A DNA stretch of 64,000 nt, from NCBI RefSeq assembly GCF_000428845.1, contig NZ_AUAS01000001.1, positions 496,001-560,000 on the forward strand, read 5' to 3'. Positions 50,860 to 60,540 of the stretch are shown one piece after another. Numbering within the stretch: the first letter of the stretch is position 1; the number at the start of each line of letters is the position of its first letter. Position numbers and translations under genes: made by a program. The DNA comes from Dyadobacter alkalitolerans DSM 23607 (lineage in GTDB: Bacteria > Bacteroidota > Bacteroidia > Cytophagales > Spirosomataceae). A model generated the notes under the pieces. The model did no database searches. It had not been told where the DNA came from and saw only the letters and a program-made list of their open reading frames with translations.

Positions 50860-53841
50860 ATGACTGCGCCGCTTTCCGTAACTAACAGTGATTTAAGTCT
50901 TCTTGCCAAACAACTTGAGGGTGAACTGCATTTCGATAATACGATGCGCACCCTGTACGCAACCGACGCTTCCGCTTACCGTGAAATGCCACTTGCCGTG
51001 GCCATCCCGAAATCGGAGGCGGATATCAAAACACTGATCAGATATGCTACGGAAAAACGCATTTCGCTGATTCCAAGAACCGCCGGAACGTCGCTTGCTG
51101 GACAGGTTGTAGGGAACGGCATTGTGGTGGACGTTTCACGGAATTTTACAAAAATCCTGGAAATAAACGCGGCCGAAAAATGGGTCCGTGTGCAGCCTGG
51201 TGTGGTGCGTGACGAGCTTAATATGGCTCTGAAACCTTATGGACTTTATTTCGGGCCGGAAACCTCAACGGCTAACCGCGCCATGATCGGCGGAATGGTC
51301 GGAAACAATTCATGCGGCTCCAATTCTATCGTTTACGGCAGCGCCAGAGAGCATACATTGGAAGTGAAAGCAATCCTGGCAGATGGTTCGGATGCAGAAT
51401 TTAAGCATATAAAAGGAGCGGCTTTCAAAAATCTGCTGACAAGTGCGCAACAGAAAAACGGAAGCGCGACGCTTTTGGATAAAATCTATCTCGAAACAAA
51501 TGAAATTTTACAATCCCCTGTAAACCAGGATGAGATTAGAAGAAACTTTCCAAAGCCCAGCATTGGCAGAAGGAATACGGGTTACGCATTGGATATGCTG
51601 CTTCATACCGAGCCATATTCTAATCAAAACGCCCTTGGTGAGCCAGCACAGCCATTTAATATGTGCAGCCTGATCGCAGGCTCGGAGGGAACATTATGCT
51701 TTCTGACAGAAATAAAGTTAAATCTCGTTCCGCTGCCGCCAAAAACGCAGGGGTTGGTTTGTGTGCATTGCGATACGATTGACGAAGCATTAAGAGCGAC
51801 GATTCTGACCCTAAAATATCAACCGCACGCAGTTGAATTAATAGATGACTATGTCCTTGAATGTGCCGCTACGAACGCAGAGCAGAAGAAAAATGCATTT
51901 TTTGTAAAAAATAAACCTGACGGTAAATATCCGGCCATCCTGGTTGTGGATTTGTCGCGGGAAACGAAGGAGGAGGTTGAAGCGCTTTCTACAGAAATGG
52001 TCAAAGAGTTACAGGATGCGGGCATGGGTTTCCATTATCCGTTGCTCTTTGGTGACGATACAAAGAAGATCTGGACATTAAGAAAGGCAGGCCTGGGACT
52101 TCTCGGCAACATTCCGGGTGACGAAAAAGCGGTTGCGGTGATCGAGGATACGGCAGTTGATGTTTACGACCAACCCGATTATATCCGCGATTTCAATGAA
52201 ATTTTGAAAAAACATGGCATGTCGGCGGTGCATTATGCGCATGCAGGAACGGGCGAGATCCACCTCAGACCTATCATTAACCTCAAAACCAGCGAGGGAC
52301 ACCGCCAATTCAGGATGATCGCGGAAGAGATTGCAGACCTGGTTAAAAAATACGATGGCTCGCTTTCCGGAGAGCATGGCGACGGGCGGTTAAGAGGAGA
52401 ATTTATCCCGAAAATGGTTGGTGAGCACAATTACCTGCTTTTCAAAGACATTAAGAGGGTGTGGGACCCTAACAATATTTTCAATCCGGGAAAGATTGTG
52501 GATACGGCGCCGATGGACACTTTCCTGCGCTACGAAGCCGATCAGCAAACACCCGAATTCAAGACTTACTTCCGTTTTCAGGACCAGGATATTTTGCAGC
52601 ACGCTGAGCAATGCAACGGTTCCGGCGACTGTCGCAAAACCCAAATGAGCGGCGGGACAATGTGTCCGAGTTTCATGGCTACCCGCAACGAAAAGGACAC
52701 GACACGTGCACGGGCCAACATTTTAAGAGAGATGCTGACGCGTTCTCCGAAAGAAAACCGGTTTGATAATAAAGAGATTAAGGAAGTGTACGACCTTTGC
52801 CTGGCTTGCAAAGGCTGCAAAGGAGAATGTCCTTCTAATGTGGATGTTGCGAAATTGAAAATGGAATTTTTGCAGCAATATCACGATGCAAACGGCATTC
52901 CGCTACGCTCCTGGCTGGTAGGGAATTTTTCAAAAATGACAGGCATTGCTAGCTATGTTCCCTGGGCTTATAACCTTGTTTTCAAAAACGCACCACTTCG
53001 GAAGATAGCCAACACCATGGTAGGCTTCCATCCCGAGCGAACTATGCCGCTCCTGCATAGCACCACTTTGAAGAAATGGTATGACCAGCGCAAAGCGGCA
53101 AAATCCACAGGTCGGAAAGTGTATCTTTTCTGTGATGAATTTACCAATTATAATGATGTTGAAATTGGCAAAAAATCTATTCTAACCCTTGAAAAGCTGG
53201 GTTATGAAGTGATTATTCCAAAACATGCCCCTTCCGGCCGTCCCCAGCTTTCGAAAGGACTTTTGAAGGATGCGAAAAAAATCGCCGAGGAGAACATTAA
53301 CCTGCTCAAAGACATCATTTCGTATGACACCCCGCTCGTCGGCGTTGAGCCGTCCGCCATTCTGACTTTCCGCGATGAATATCCGGACCTGGTTAGCGAT
53401 GAGCTTGTGGAAGAATCCAAAAAACTGGCCCAAAACGCATTGCAGTTTGACGAGTTCATTTCACGCGAAATTGAGTTAAAACATATTTCCAAAGATCAGT
53501 TTACCAAGGAGAAGCGGTTGATCAAATTGCATGGACATTGCCAGCAAAAGGCCATTTCGAGCATGATACCAACAAAAAAAATGCTTTCGCTGCCGGAAAA
53601 CTACAATGTTCAGCTCATTCCATCGGGATGCTGCGGCATGGCCGGGTCGTTTGGTTACGAAAAAGAGCATTATGACATTTCCATGCAAATCGGAGAACTG
53701 GTCCTCTTCCCAGCCGTCCGCCAGCAACCCGAAGAAGTCATCATCGCCGCCCCCGGAACCAGCTGCCGCCACCAGATCCACGACGGAACCGGTCGCCACG
53801 CCATGCACCCGGCAGAGATATTGTGGGAGGCGCTGGTGTAA
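50860..53841 (+). CDS. FAD-linked D-2-hydroxyacid dehydrogenase with Fe-S and CCG domains (YdiJ/GlcD-GlpC-like fusion)
   Basis: A 993-residue fusion. Residues 1-~570 are an FAD-binding PCMH/GlcD-type oxidase (IPRTAGTSLAGQVVGNGIVV, GMVGNNSCGSNSIVYG, LSGEHGDGRLRGEFIPKM, IFNPGKIVD). Residues ~580-670 bind Fe-S clusters (Cys585 in CNGSGDCRKTQ, and CLACKGCKGECP from Cys647). The C-terminus is a CCG domain with SGCCGMAGSFG (Cys924, Cys925). The type oxidises D-lactate, D-2-hydroxyglutarate or a similar acid and passes electrons to quinone; E. coli YdiJ is of this build. There is no signal peptide, so it works at the inner face of the membrane. The exact substrate is not shown. Confidence 0.9.
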   Translation: MTAPLSVTNSDLSLLAKQLEGELHFDNTMRTLYATDASAYREMPLAVAIPKSEADIKTLIRYATEKRISLIPRTAGTSLAGQVVGNGIVVDVSRNFTKILEINAAEKWVRVQPGVVRDELNMALKPYGLYFGPETSTANRAMIGGMVGNNSCGSNSIVYGSAREHTLEVKAILADGSDAEFKHIKGAAFKNLLTSAQQKNGSATLLDKIYLETNEILQSPVNQDEIRRNFPKPSIGRRNTGYALDMLLHTEPYSNQNALGEPAQPFNMCSLIAGSEGTLCFLTEIKLNLVPLPPKTQGLVCVHCDTIDEALRATILTLKYQPHAVELIDDYVLECAATNAEQKKNAFFVKNKPDGKYPAILVVDLSRETKEEVEALSTEMVKELQDAGMGFHYPLLFGDDTKKIWTLRKAGLGLLGNIPGDEKAVAVIEDTAVDVYDQPDYIRDFNEILKKHGMSAVHYAHAGTGEIHLRPIINLKTSEGHRQFRMIAEEIADLVKKYDGSLSGEHGDGRLRGEFIPKMVGEHNYLLFKDIKRVWDPNNIFNPGKIVDTAPMDTFLRYEADQQTPEFKTYFRFQDQDILQHAEQCNGSGDCRKTQMSGGTMCPSFMATRNEKDTTRARANILREMLTRSPKENRFDNKEIKEVYDLCLACKGCKGECPSNVDVAKLKMEFLQQYHDANGIPLRSWLVGNFSKMTGIASYVPWAYNLVFKNAPLRKIANTMVGFHPERTMPLLHSTTLKKWYDQRKAAKSTGRKVYLFCDEFTNYNDVEIGKKSILTLEKLGYEVIIPKHAPSGRPQLSKGLLKDAKKIAEENINLLKDIISYDTPLVGVEPSAILTFRDEYPDLVSDELVEESKKLAQNALQFDEFISREIELKHISKDQFTKEKRLIKLHGHCQQKAISSMIPTKKMLSLPENYNVQLIPSGCCGMAGSFGYEKEHYDISMQIGELVLFPAVRQQPEEVIIAAPGTSCRHQIHDGTGRHAMHPAEILWEALV

Positions 53842-53853
53842 AGTAAAACAGAT

Positions 53854-53887
53854 TTTTCAAGCACAGGTTTAGCCCAATGCTTGAAAA
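53854..53887. terminator. Weak hairpin between convergent genes
   Basis: TTTTCAAGCA and TGCTTGAAAA pair across 14 bases between the convergent genes ending at 53841 and 53895. There is no extended T-run on either side, so terminator function is uncertain. Confidence 0.4.
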
Positions 53888-53894
53888 GTCTCCC

Positions 53895-56687
53895 CTAATT
53901 CCGCCCCAAGTTAAAATTCATCGTCGTTCCTATCCTAAACACCGTTGTTTTATACTTAAAACGCTCGAAGTTACTTACGACTTCGACGCGGAAAGGGAAG
54001 CGGATTCCTACGTCGAGGCCGTAGCCTAGTTCGGTGTAGTTGTTGGAGGCTGGGGTGGCCAGGTAATGCAGCATGAAGTTTTCCTTGATGCCGAGTACGC
54101 GGAACCAGGTGATTTGGGTGAGCAGGAATTTGCGCAGCTCGCTCAGGATATGGGCTTCGAAAAACTGGTCGGACGTGCTGTAACGATAGTAGTCAAGCAT
54201 TCTGAATGTTCCGACGGGATCACCAAGCTGAAAGAAAAACCGGTTTCCTGCGAAATGCTGGAAGTCGGGATAGCGGACGGCATTTGTGTTCAGGAATTTT
54301 CCGGCACTTAGTTTATAGCTTAGCTTACTCCGGATCCCCGTGTCAAATCCATGCTGGATACCGACCTGCAAAAGGTCGAAATCCACGTCGCTGCCAAAAA
54401 TATCATTGATTCCTTTGCGGTAATTCAGTGATAACTTCGGCGAATCATCGTCGTAATAGGTTGTCTTTCCATTTTTGGTGCGGTATTTCTGCCAGGGCTT
54501 GTAGTTCGCTGTAATTCCGATGGTCAGGGCCTGGTGATTGGTCATTTGCGTGAATGTCTCCGCTGATTCTCCACTCGGGTAAAGCGTAAACGGGTGATTA
54601 GAAGTAAATTCCCTGCGTTTCCAGTCGATCCAGCGATATGGATTTGTGTTGTACAAATTGCGTAGCGGGCTGCGGTCGGCGTATTCCATGTTGGCTTTTA
54701 GCTCGAAATGTTCGTTTTCACGGGTGGTTGCAAAGTCGAGCCGGACGAACTTCTTTTCGTAAACTTTGATAAAATTCTGCTCCAAAAACAATGTGGTAAT
54801 AGAGTTCAACAGCGGATGCATTGGGTTTTCTCCGTTAAACTGAGAAACCGTCTGGCCGCCTGATAAGTTGAGTTTGTTGCTTTTCCAGCTATAATCAATT
54901 CCGCCAAATGCCATTAATTTCTGCCTGGCAAACGAGTAACGGGTGAGCGCATTAATGGACAATTCCTGCCCTTGCCGAACAGAAAAGCGCTTAACACCAT
55001 CAGAACCAATCTGGACCCCTTCCTGATTCTTCTTTGGATCACCCCCTTTATAACGCAGCTTAAAACCGCCACCATTCAAAACCAATCCCTCAACCGTGTT
55101 CACCTGCGCACCCAGCAGCGGCGTCACATAATCCAGCCGCCACGGACTTTTCTTGCCCAGCCGGAAGCTGTGACCGGTAAAAATATCGCCTACAAAGCCC
55201 AGCCCCCCGCCTTTCTTATTGTTTTTAGAAGTGTCGGATTTGGCAACTTTCAAACTGTCTTTCTGCTCCTCAGTGCCTTTGGTCATCACCACAATGCTAT
55301 CCAGTCGCGTGTAACTTTTCACCTCCGCCGTCGTCAACGGGACCGTTCGGATGGAATCCCAAAAGGCGGTGCTGCGCATACTGGCCATGGAATCCACGAC
55401 TGTCGTATCGTTTCTCGTGAAGTTCAGGTCTATGTCCTCTCCTTTCTCCTCTTTTGTTTTCAGGTCCTGCTTTTCATATTCCTTCATGAGCTTGCGCAGG
55501 TTTTTGGCCGAAAATTCCTTTTGCTTACTGACCACTTCCTCCAATTTCTGCGTCTTGATTTCCCGCCCAGTAAGCTTTACCTTTTTCGCTTCGTCCTTCT
55601 GCTTTTTATCATCCACCACAACAATGTCCGGCCGGAATGCAGGATTGATCTTAATGTCGGAAAACGATTGAGAAATCACGAAATCCCCTTTTCCTTTTAA
55701 ACCATAAATGCCTCCCTGCACATGAAACTGCTGATTAACAGGCATCCACACGCCTTGCACCGGACTGTAAACCTGCTTGATATCAATAGTAAAACCCGTA
55801 TTAACGGTCGTCAGATCGAGGCTGTAAATGCTCCACTCATCTTCTATAATATGAATGGTCCCTTTGTAAACGCCTTCGCCATAGGCGCGCGGGGTTACTT
55901 TTATTTTATTTACTTCAATGCCATTTTCACGAAAAGCGCCCTGATACTCAAATTTATAATAAGCAAATGCACGGGGCGACAGCGGGGAAACGGCCTTAAC
56001 AACTTCGGGCTGGTAAAAGCTTGTCAGCAGGTAAGCATTCGGGTTTGCGAAATCCTTATCCTGACTGTTCCGGGCGGCGATAACCTTCTGTTTGTAGGTG
56101 TTAGGCTGTTTAAATGTTACCTCGGAAACGCTTTCATTGAGGATAGGAACGCCTTTTTTGAAATTCGTCTCCTTTTCCATCTCCTTTAATTCCTTTTTAT
56201 ACAAAAATTCCAAAGGAAGATCGGTGATCACTATGGAAGATTTGGAGTAGGCTTTGGCCTTATAACTGTCCACTTGGAGCAAATGATAGCGGCTTTTGGC
56301 AATGGCGCGGCGCATAATGGTGTACGCAGGATCTTCGTCGCGGCTTCCTATACGCACTTCGCCCAGGTTCAGCGCCTGTTCTTCCATGGTCAGGTCAAAG
56401 GTCTCCATCCTGTTTTCGACCGTAAACGCTTTTTGCCCGGTTTTGAAACCTAAATATTGAAAAATGACCTCATAATAACCCGGTTTCAGGTCCAGCTGAT
56501 AACGTCCTTCTTCGTTGGAAATGGTGCTGATGGATGTGCCTTTGACAACAATTGCGGCAAACGGCAGCGGCTCCCCTTTCCTGGTTTTGATAATCCCCTT
56601 GATCCCGCCCGACGAAGTGCCTTGCGAAAAGCATTGACCAGCAATTAGTAAGAAAAGAAAAACGATAGTAAAGTAGCGTTGGAGCAT
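53895..56687 (-). CDS. DUF5686 outer-membrane protein with carboxypeptidase-like domain
   Basis: A 930-residue protein with signal peptide (ending GQCFSQ), a carboxypeptidase-like sandwich (GGIKGIIKTRKGEPLPFAAI VVKG), then the DUF5686 body (ILNESVSEVTFKQP; AYYKFEYQGAFRENG; YSPVQGVWMPVNQQFHVQGG) and a long beta-rich C-terminal half (GGIDYSWKSNKLNLSGGQT) that ends RIGTTMNFNLGRN, as in an outer-membrane barrel. A charged Lys/Glu-rich insert (about 370-430) is notable. DUF5686 proteins are frequent in Bacteroidota and have no settled function. It is a single gene; no TonB box or plug is seen, so it is not a TonB receptor. Confidence 0.88.
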   Translation of the reverse strand: MLQRYFTIVFLFLLIAGQCFSQGTSSGGIKGIIKTRKGEPLPFAAIVVKGTSISTISNEEGRYQLDLKPGYYEVIFQYLGFKTGQKAFTVENRMETFDLTMEEQALNLGEVRIGSRDEDPAYTIMRRAIAKSRYHLLQVDSYKAKAYSKSSIVITDLPLEFLYKKELKEMEKETNFKKGVPILNESVSEVTFKQPNTYKQKVIAARNSQDKDFANPNAYLLTSFYQPEVVKAVSPLSPRAFAYYKFEYQGAFRENGIEVNKIKVTPRAYGEGVYKGTIHIIEDEWSIYSLDLTTVNTGFTIDIKQVYSPVQGVWMPVNQQFHVQGGIYGLKGKGDFVISQSFSDIKINPAFRPDIVVVDDKKQKDEAKKVKLTGREIKTQKLEEVVSKQKEFSAKNLRKLMKEYEKQDLKTKEEKGEDIDLNFTRNDTTVVDSMASMRSTAFWDSIRTVPLTTAEVKSYTRLDSIVVMTKGTEEQKDSLKVAKSDTSKNNKKGGGLGFVGDIFTGHSFRLGKKSPWRLDYVTPLLGAQVNTVEGLVLNGGGFKLRYKGGDPKKNQEGVQIGSDGVKRFSVRQGQELSINALTRYSFARQKLMAFGGIDYSWKSNKLNLSGGQTVSQFNGENPMHPLLNSITTLFLEQNFIKVYEKKFVRLDFATTRENEHFELKANMEYADRSPLRNLYNTNPYRWIDWKRREFTSNHPFTLYPSGESAETFTQMTNHQALTIGITANYKPWQKYRTKNGKTTYYDDDSPKLSLNYRKGINDIFGSDVDFDLLQVGIQHGFDTGIRSKLSYKLSAGKFLNTNAVRYPDFQHFAGNRFFFQLGDPVGTFRMLDYYRYSTSDQFFEAHILSELRKFLLTQITWFRVLGIKENFMLHYLATPASNNYTELGYGLDVGIRFPFRVEVVSNFERFKYKTTVFRIGTTMNFNLGRN

Positions 56688-56789
56688 AGAAAGATCGGGG
56701 CCCGGATGTAAGATGCCTGTTGTATGTCAACAAGATGCATTTAAATATAAACGGGTTGCATTAAAATGCCAACAGATTTTTCCGATCAG

Positions 56790-58709
56790 TTACATATCCG
56801 CAAATTCCCAGGCACTCTGGTAGGCGCCCAGCGCTTCGGCGTAAGAAATAAAGTCTGAGTAAAAGGGCAGATTCGAGAGCGTGGCGCTGTCGCCGATCAC
56901 GACCAGTTTTTTGCGTGCCCGGGTCATCGCCACATTCATACGGCGAATGTCAGAAAGGAATCCGATCTCGCCCTCGGGATTGCTGCGGGTCATGCTGATG
57001 TAAACAATGTCGCGCTCCTGACCTTGAAAACTATCGATCGTGTTGACTGAGATTTTTGATATAAATGGCTGTAAAAGAATATTATGAGTCAATTGCTCTT
57101 TCAATAAACCAATTTGCTCTTTATATGGAGAAATGACTGCAATGCTTGGAAACTCGCCGGTATTGAAGCTTTTGGCCTGCATCAACTCGGTCACATATTG
57201 AGTCAAATGTTTGAATAAAAATGCGGCTTCATCCGGGTTCGTAGAGCTGGTTCCTTCGAGTTTTTCATCATAACCGCAGCCTGCCGTGTCAATAAAAGCC
57301 AGTGCACTATCCGAGGGAAAAACCAGGTGATGCGCGACAGCCTCGTTGGCTTTCAGTTTATTTTGATAAAAGATTTGAGATGAATAACCCATAATTGCTT
57401 CATTCATCCGATACTGCTCTTCGAGTAATGTTACGGATTCCGGATGCAGCGCGACGCATTTTTCCAGCAATGTGGTGGCCAATCCATTTTTAGCAGCCTC
57501 GGCTGACTTAATGGTGGGCGCCAACTGAAAATGATCACCTGCCAGCACCACTTTTTCGGCTTTCAGGATAGGGATCCAGCAGGCCGGTTCCAGTGCCTGT
57601 CCGGCTTCATCAATCACCACTGTTTTGTATTTCAAATTGCGGACCGTATAATGGTTAGCGCCCACCAATGTGGCGGTAATCACCTGCGCCTTGCCCAGAA
57701 TATCCTCTATCGCATATTGCTCCACGCTCCCAACCTCTTTCATGATCTTGTGGGCTTCATCAAAAAGCGCTTTCCGCTGGTCGCGTTCGGCTTTTCCAAA
57801 ATTGCGCTTGTATTTATGTGCGAGGTTTTTGTATTCGTTTGCCTGCTTTTTGAGCGCCTTAATGTCCTTCATCCGCACGTGCTGCGAGATTTTACTATCC
57901 AGTGTGAGCGACATCAAGCGTTCCGAAACACGCACCGGGTTACCAACCCTGAGCACATTCAAACCCCCGTCTGTGAGCTTTTCACTGAGCAGATCCACAG
58001 CCGTATTACTAGGCGCGACTACCAGGATCTGCTGGTGATCCTGTTTGATCAAAGCCTTTATCGCCTGGACCAATGTGGTCGTTTTTCCGGTCCCCGGAGG
58101 GCCATGCACAATGGCAAGATCCGACGCGGAAAGGATTTTATGAACAGCCTCATCTTGTGAGCTGTTTAATTTGGGGATCGTTATTTTGGGAAGTTCGTCG
58201 TTGAAAGAAGGTGATTTTTCTCCGGTCAGAATTTTGACCAGACGGCCCTCTTTTTCATTTTCAAGCAATGCAGTTGCGGCCTTAATCGCACCTTGCATTT
58301 CGTCGTAACTATTGTCATCAAAAAGCAGATCGATGCCCAGCTTTCCATCGCGTGACCATTCGGGAAGCTCATCCGTCCGAAGCGTGATTTTGAGCCGGTT
58401 ACCACTCTGGTGCGTAATAATGCCTTCTAACCTGTCCTGCTTTGGCTCGTGATTGGAAAACAAAACAGCCGGCATGCCAAACCGGAGCTGATGGGGAATA
58501 TCCTGGTGTGTGGTGCGTTCAATTTCGACGGTCAAATAGTCGCCGCGGCTCATTTCCGAGCCTCTTATGGCAATGGGATACCAGCTTAACCCGCTCGCGC
58601 GCCGCTCGGAAACCGATGACCTTTCGGTAAGTCGCTGGTAAGCAAGCCTGTCTTCTTCCCTTTCAGTTTTAAGTAAATCGAGGAGGTTTTTGAAATAATC
58701 CATGCACAA
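56790..58709 (-). CDS. UPF1/IGHMBP2-like superfamily 1 helicase
   Basis: A 639-residue cytosolic helicase. Residues 1-180 form an N-terminal beta-barrel-like part (DYLTVEIERTTHQDIPHQLR; GIITHQSGNRLKITLRTDE). The motor follows: Walker A GPPGTGKTT (203-211), VVAPSNTAVDLL (Ia), VVIDEAGQALEP (II), VVLAGDHFQLAPT (III), LEEQYRMNEAIM (IV), VNTIDSFQGQERD (V) and NVAMTRARKKLVVIGD (VI). All motor motifs are present, so it should be an active RNA/DNA helicase of the UPF1 branch. No nuclease is fused and no defence genes are adjacent, so a housekeeping role is the default. Confidence 0.92.
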   Translation of the reverse strand: MCMDYFKNLLDLLKTEREEDRLAYQRLTERSSVSERRASGLSWYPIAIRGSEMSRGDYLTVEIERTTHQDIPHQLRFGMPAVLFSNHEPKQDRLEGIITHQSGNRLKITLRTDELPEWSRDGKLGIDLLFDDNSYDEMQGAIKAATALLENEKEGRLVKILTGEKSPSFNDELPKITIPKLNSSQDEAVHKILSASDLAIVHGPPGTGKTTTLVQAIKALIKQDHQQILVVAPSNTAVDLLSEKLTDGGLNVLRVGNPVRVSERLMSLTLDSKISQHVRMKDIKALKKQANEYKNLAHKYKRNFGKAERDQRKALFDEAHKIMKEVGSVEQYAIEDILGKAQVITATLVGANHYTVRNLKYKTVVIDEAGQALEPACWIPILKAEKVVLAGDHFQLAPTIKSAEAAKNGLATTLLEKCVALHPESVTLLEEQYRMNEAIMGYSSQIFYQNKLKANEAVAHHLVFPSDSALAFIDTAGCGYDEKLEGTSSTNPDEAAFLFKHLTQYVTELMQAKSFNTGEFPSIAVISPYKEQIGLLKEQLTHNILLQPFISKISVNTIDSFQGQERDIVYISMTRSNPEGEIGFLSDIRRMNVAMTRARKKLVVIGDSATLSNLPFYSDFISYAEALGAYQSAWEFADM

Positions 58710-58730
58710 ATAAAGTCAGGAAAACTGGTT

Positions 58731-59960
58731 TTAGTGTATCATCGCAGCATCTGCACCTTGCTGCACTTCCACTTTTTCCTTGATAAAACGCCTGCCAAAA
58801 ACAAGCATAGAAAGCGCCAGAAGCGAAGATCCGGCCATTGAAGCCACCATTGGAATAACGGATGGCTCTTCAAAAATACTGATCACAATGGATATCAATG
58901 TGCCCATTCCCATCTGAAAAGCCCCCATTAATGCGGATGCGCTGCCTGCATTTCTTGTGAAAGGAGCCAATGACAGCGCGGCGGCATTGGGATAGGTGTA
59001 ACCAATGCAGCAAAGAAAGAAGAACAGAAAAACGATCACGACCGGAAGTGTCAGCAAGCCGGCCAATGCTGCTGCGAGAAAGGCGAAACTGACAATGACC
59101 TGGCAAATCAGCGCCGTATTGACAACTTGCTCGCTGGTGAATTTTCTCAAAAACAATGTATTTAATTGACTCGAACCAATAAAACCAACCGAAAGAAAAG
59201 CGAAGATCCATCCGTAAACCTTGCCATCTGTATGGAAAACCTCCATAAAAACCAGCGGAGAGCCTGCTACATAGGCGAACAGACCGGAGAATGCAATCGC
59301 ACCCGTCAACGCGTAAGTGTAAAACTGCGGCTCCCGGATCACTTGCAGAAAATTGAGCAGAATGGGTTTTGGCTTTAAAGAAAGGGTTTTATCCGGCTTG
59401 TAACTATCTGGCAGCCAAAGCACCGTTGCCAGAAGAATGGCGACACCCATGCCTGTCAGGATCCAGAACACGGCATGCCAGCCGAATGCATCGGTAACAT
59501 AACCGCCCACGGTAGGTGCGATCATAGGGGAAACGCCAACAACAAGAAGCAACAACGAAAAAACCTTTGCATTATCCTTCACCGGAAACAAGTCCCTAAC
59601 CATTGCAACGGACGCGACCGTAGCTGCGCAGCTTCCTATTGCCTGGATTACCCGCAGTAAAATCAAATCATTAATGCTATTGACCATTGCGCAACCCACT
59701 GAGGCCAGAATGTAAACTACCAACCCGATGAACAAAGGCTTTTTACGACCAAACCTGTCAAGCAGCGGCCCGTAAAGGAGCTGACCAACTGAAATCCCAA
59801 CAAAAAATCCGGATAATGAAAGTGAAACCTTGGCTGCTGTGGTGTGCAGGTCTCTGGCAATGGCCGGAAAACCGGGCAGATACATATCAATTGAAAAAGG
59901 CCCGAGTGCCGTTAAGCTGCCTAGAATCAGGATGAGAAAGAAATATGTTTTTTTGGACAT
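58731..59960 (-). CDS. Bcr/CflA family multidrug efflux MFS transporter
   Basis: A 409-residue, 12-helix inner-membrane exporter. ATG 59960 begins the first helix (MSKKTYFFLILILGSLTALG); the frame extends to 60053 but the extra 31 residues look non-genuine. Family marks: ALGPFSIDMYLPGFPAIARD, GQLLYGPLLDRFGRKKPLFI and VVGVSPMIAPTVGGYV, all typical of Bcr/CflA drug:proton antiporters. It ends 21 bases before the helicase gene, so the two may be co-transcribed, though no functional link is evident. Confidence 0.9.
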   Translation of the reverse strand: MSKKTYFFLILILGSLTALGPFSIDMYLPGFPAIARDLHTTAAKVSLSLSGFFVGISVGQLLYGPLLDRFGRKKPLFIGLVVYILASVGCAMVNSINDLILLRVIQAIGSCAATVASVAMVRDLFPVKDNAKVFSLLLLVVGVSPMIAPTVGGYVTDAFGWHAVFWILTGMGVAILLATVLWLPDSYKPDKTLSLKPKPILLNFLQVIREPQFYTYALTGAIAFSGLFAYVAGSPLVFMEVFHTDGKVYGWIFAFLSVGFIGSSQLNTLFLRKFTSEQVVNTALICQVIVSFAFLAAALAGLLTLPVVIVFLFFFLCCIGYTYPNAAALSLAPFTRNAGSASALMGAFQMGMGTLISIVISIFEEPSVIPMVASMAGSSLLALSMLVFGRRFIKEKVEVQQGADAAMIH

Positions 59961-60058
59961 TATGGAGTGATGTGGCGTAGCAGTAGGCCGTATAACGCGG
60001 ATATGCTTTGGGTGGTTCGGGGTAATTGGATTTTTCTTACTCGCCGGGCACAAAAAAA

Positions 60059-60080
60059 GAGGCTTCTTTTTAGAAGCCTC
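60059..60080 (-). terminator. Intrinsic terminator of the small gene pair
   Basis: GAGGCTTCT, loop TTTT, AGAAGCCTC is a 9-bp stem followed on the reverse strand by seven T. It lies 29 bases past the stop at 60109. Confidence 0.88.
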
Positions 60081-60108
60081 GCTCTCTATTCACTACTATA
60101 ATCGCGTT

Positions 60109-60303
60109 TCAGGCAGCGATCCAGTCCAACTTCTTATAAACTTCGCGCTCGCTTTCGCTCACTGCGTATGGAACCTTGTTTTTTAGATAAATAATGCAAC
60201 CGGGTCCTTCTTGTATCGGTGCTATTTTAACTACGTCTTCTTTGTGAATGATGATATTAATGAGCTTTTGGCCCAGCAATTGAAATGTACCTGATTGTAC
60301 CAT
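60109..60303 (-). CDS. Small protein of unknown function
   Basis: A 64-residue soluble protein (VQSGTFQLLGQKLINIIIHK start; middle EDVVKIAPIQEGPGCIIYLK). The mix of short beta-like strands and charged turns suggests a compact fold. No family recognised. It follows the 70-residue gene by 24 bases and shares its terminator, so the two form one small operon. The proper terminator and the spacing support it being a real gene. Confidence 0.6.
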   Translation of the reverse strand: MVQSGTFQLLGQKLINIIIHKEDVVKIAPIQEGPGCIIYLKNKVPYAVSESEREVYKKLDWIAA

Positions 60304-60327
60304 GACTAATTTAAAGATAATAATTAC

Positions 60328-60540
60328 TTATGCGATGCCGCTTACAGGACTATCAGACTTCGAATACAACAGGAAATAATTTTCTGAAATTGAAAAATAG
60401 CTAAGATCAGTTCTGTTGCTCATTTGAAGAAAATCTGCAATTTCTTTCTGCGCGTCCATTTCGTTTTGTGCGTCAGAAACTGTAAGAACTGCTCCAGGCT
60501 TCAATGTATTTATTGCGTTATTACCAAGTGTAGCGATCAT
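60328..60540 (-). CDS. Small protein of unknown function
   Basis: A 70-residue protein from the ATG at 60540 (MIATLGNNAINTLKPGAVLT); a longer frame begins at 60612. The rest, VSDAQNEMDAQKEIADFLQM and DLSYFSISENYFLLYSKSD, alternates acidic helix and aromatic strands. No family recognised. It is the first gene of a two-gene unit ending at 60109. The shorter start is preferred because the extension looks unlike a protein N-terminus. Confidence 0.5.
   Translation of the reverse strand: MIATLGNNAINTLKPGAVLTVSDAQNEMDAQKEIADFLQMSNRTDLSYFSISENYFLLYSKSDSPVSGIA

Noticed and set aside
54972..55700. Forward frame of 242 codons antisense to DUF5686
   Set aside because: It is a shadow of a well-supported gene, with low-complexity Leu/Phe runs from the complementary Lys/Glu-rich insert.
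57531..58160. Forward frame of 209 codons inside the helicase gene
   Set aside because: The reverse strand carries all helicase motifs in order; the forward frame has none.
56790..60540. Possible defence island: UPF1-like helicase beside small unknown genes
   Set aside because: No nuclease, methylase or other defence gene is adjacent, the helicase is a common stand-alone type, and the exporter and small genes show no coupling to it.
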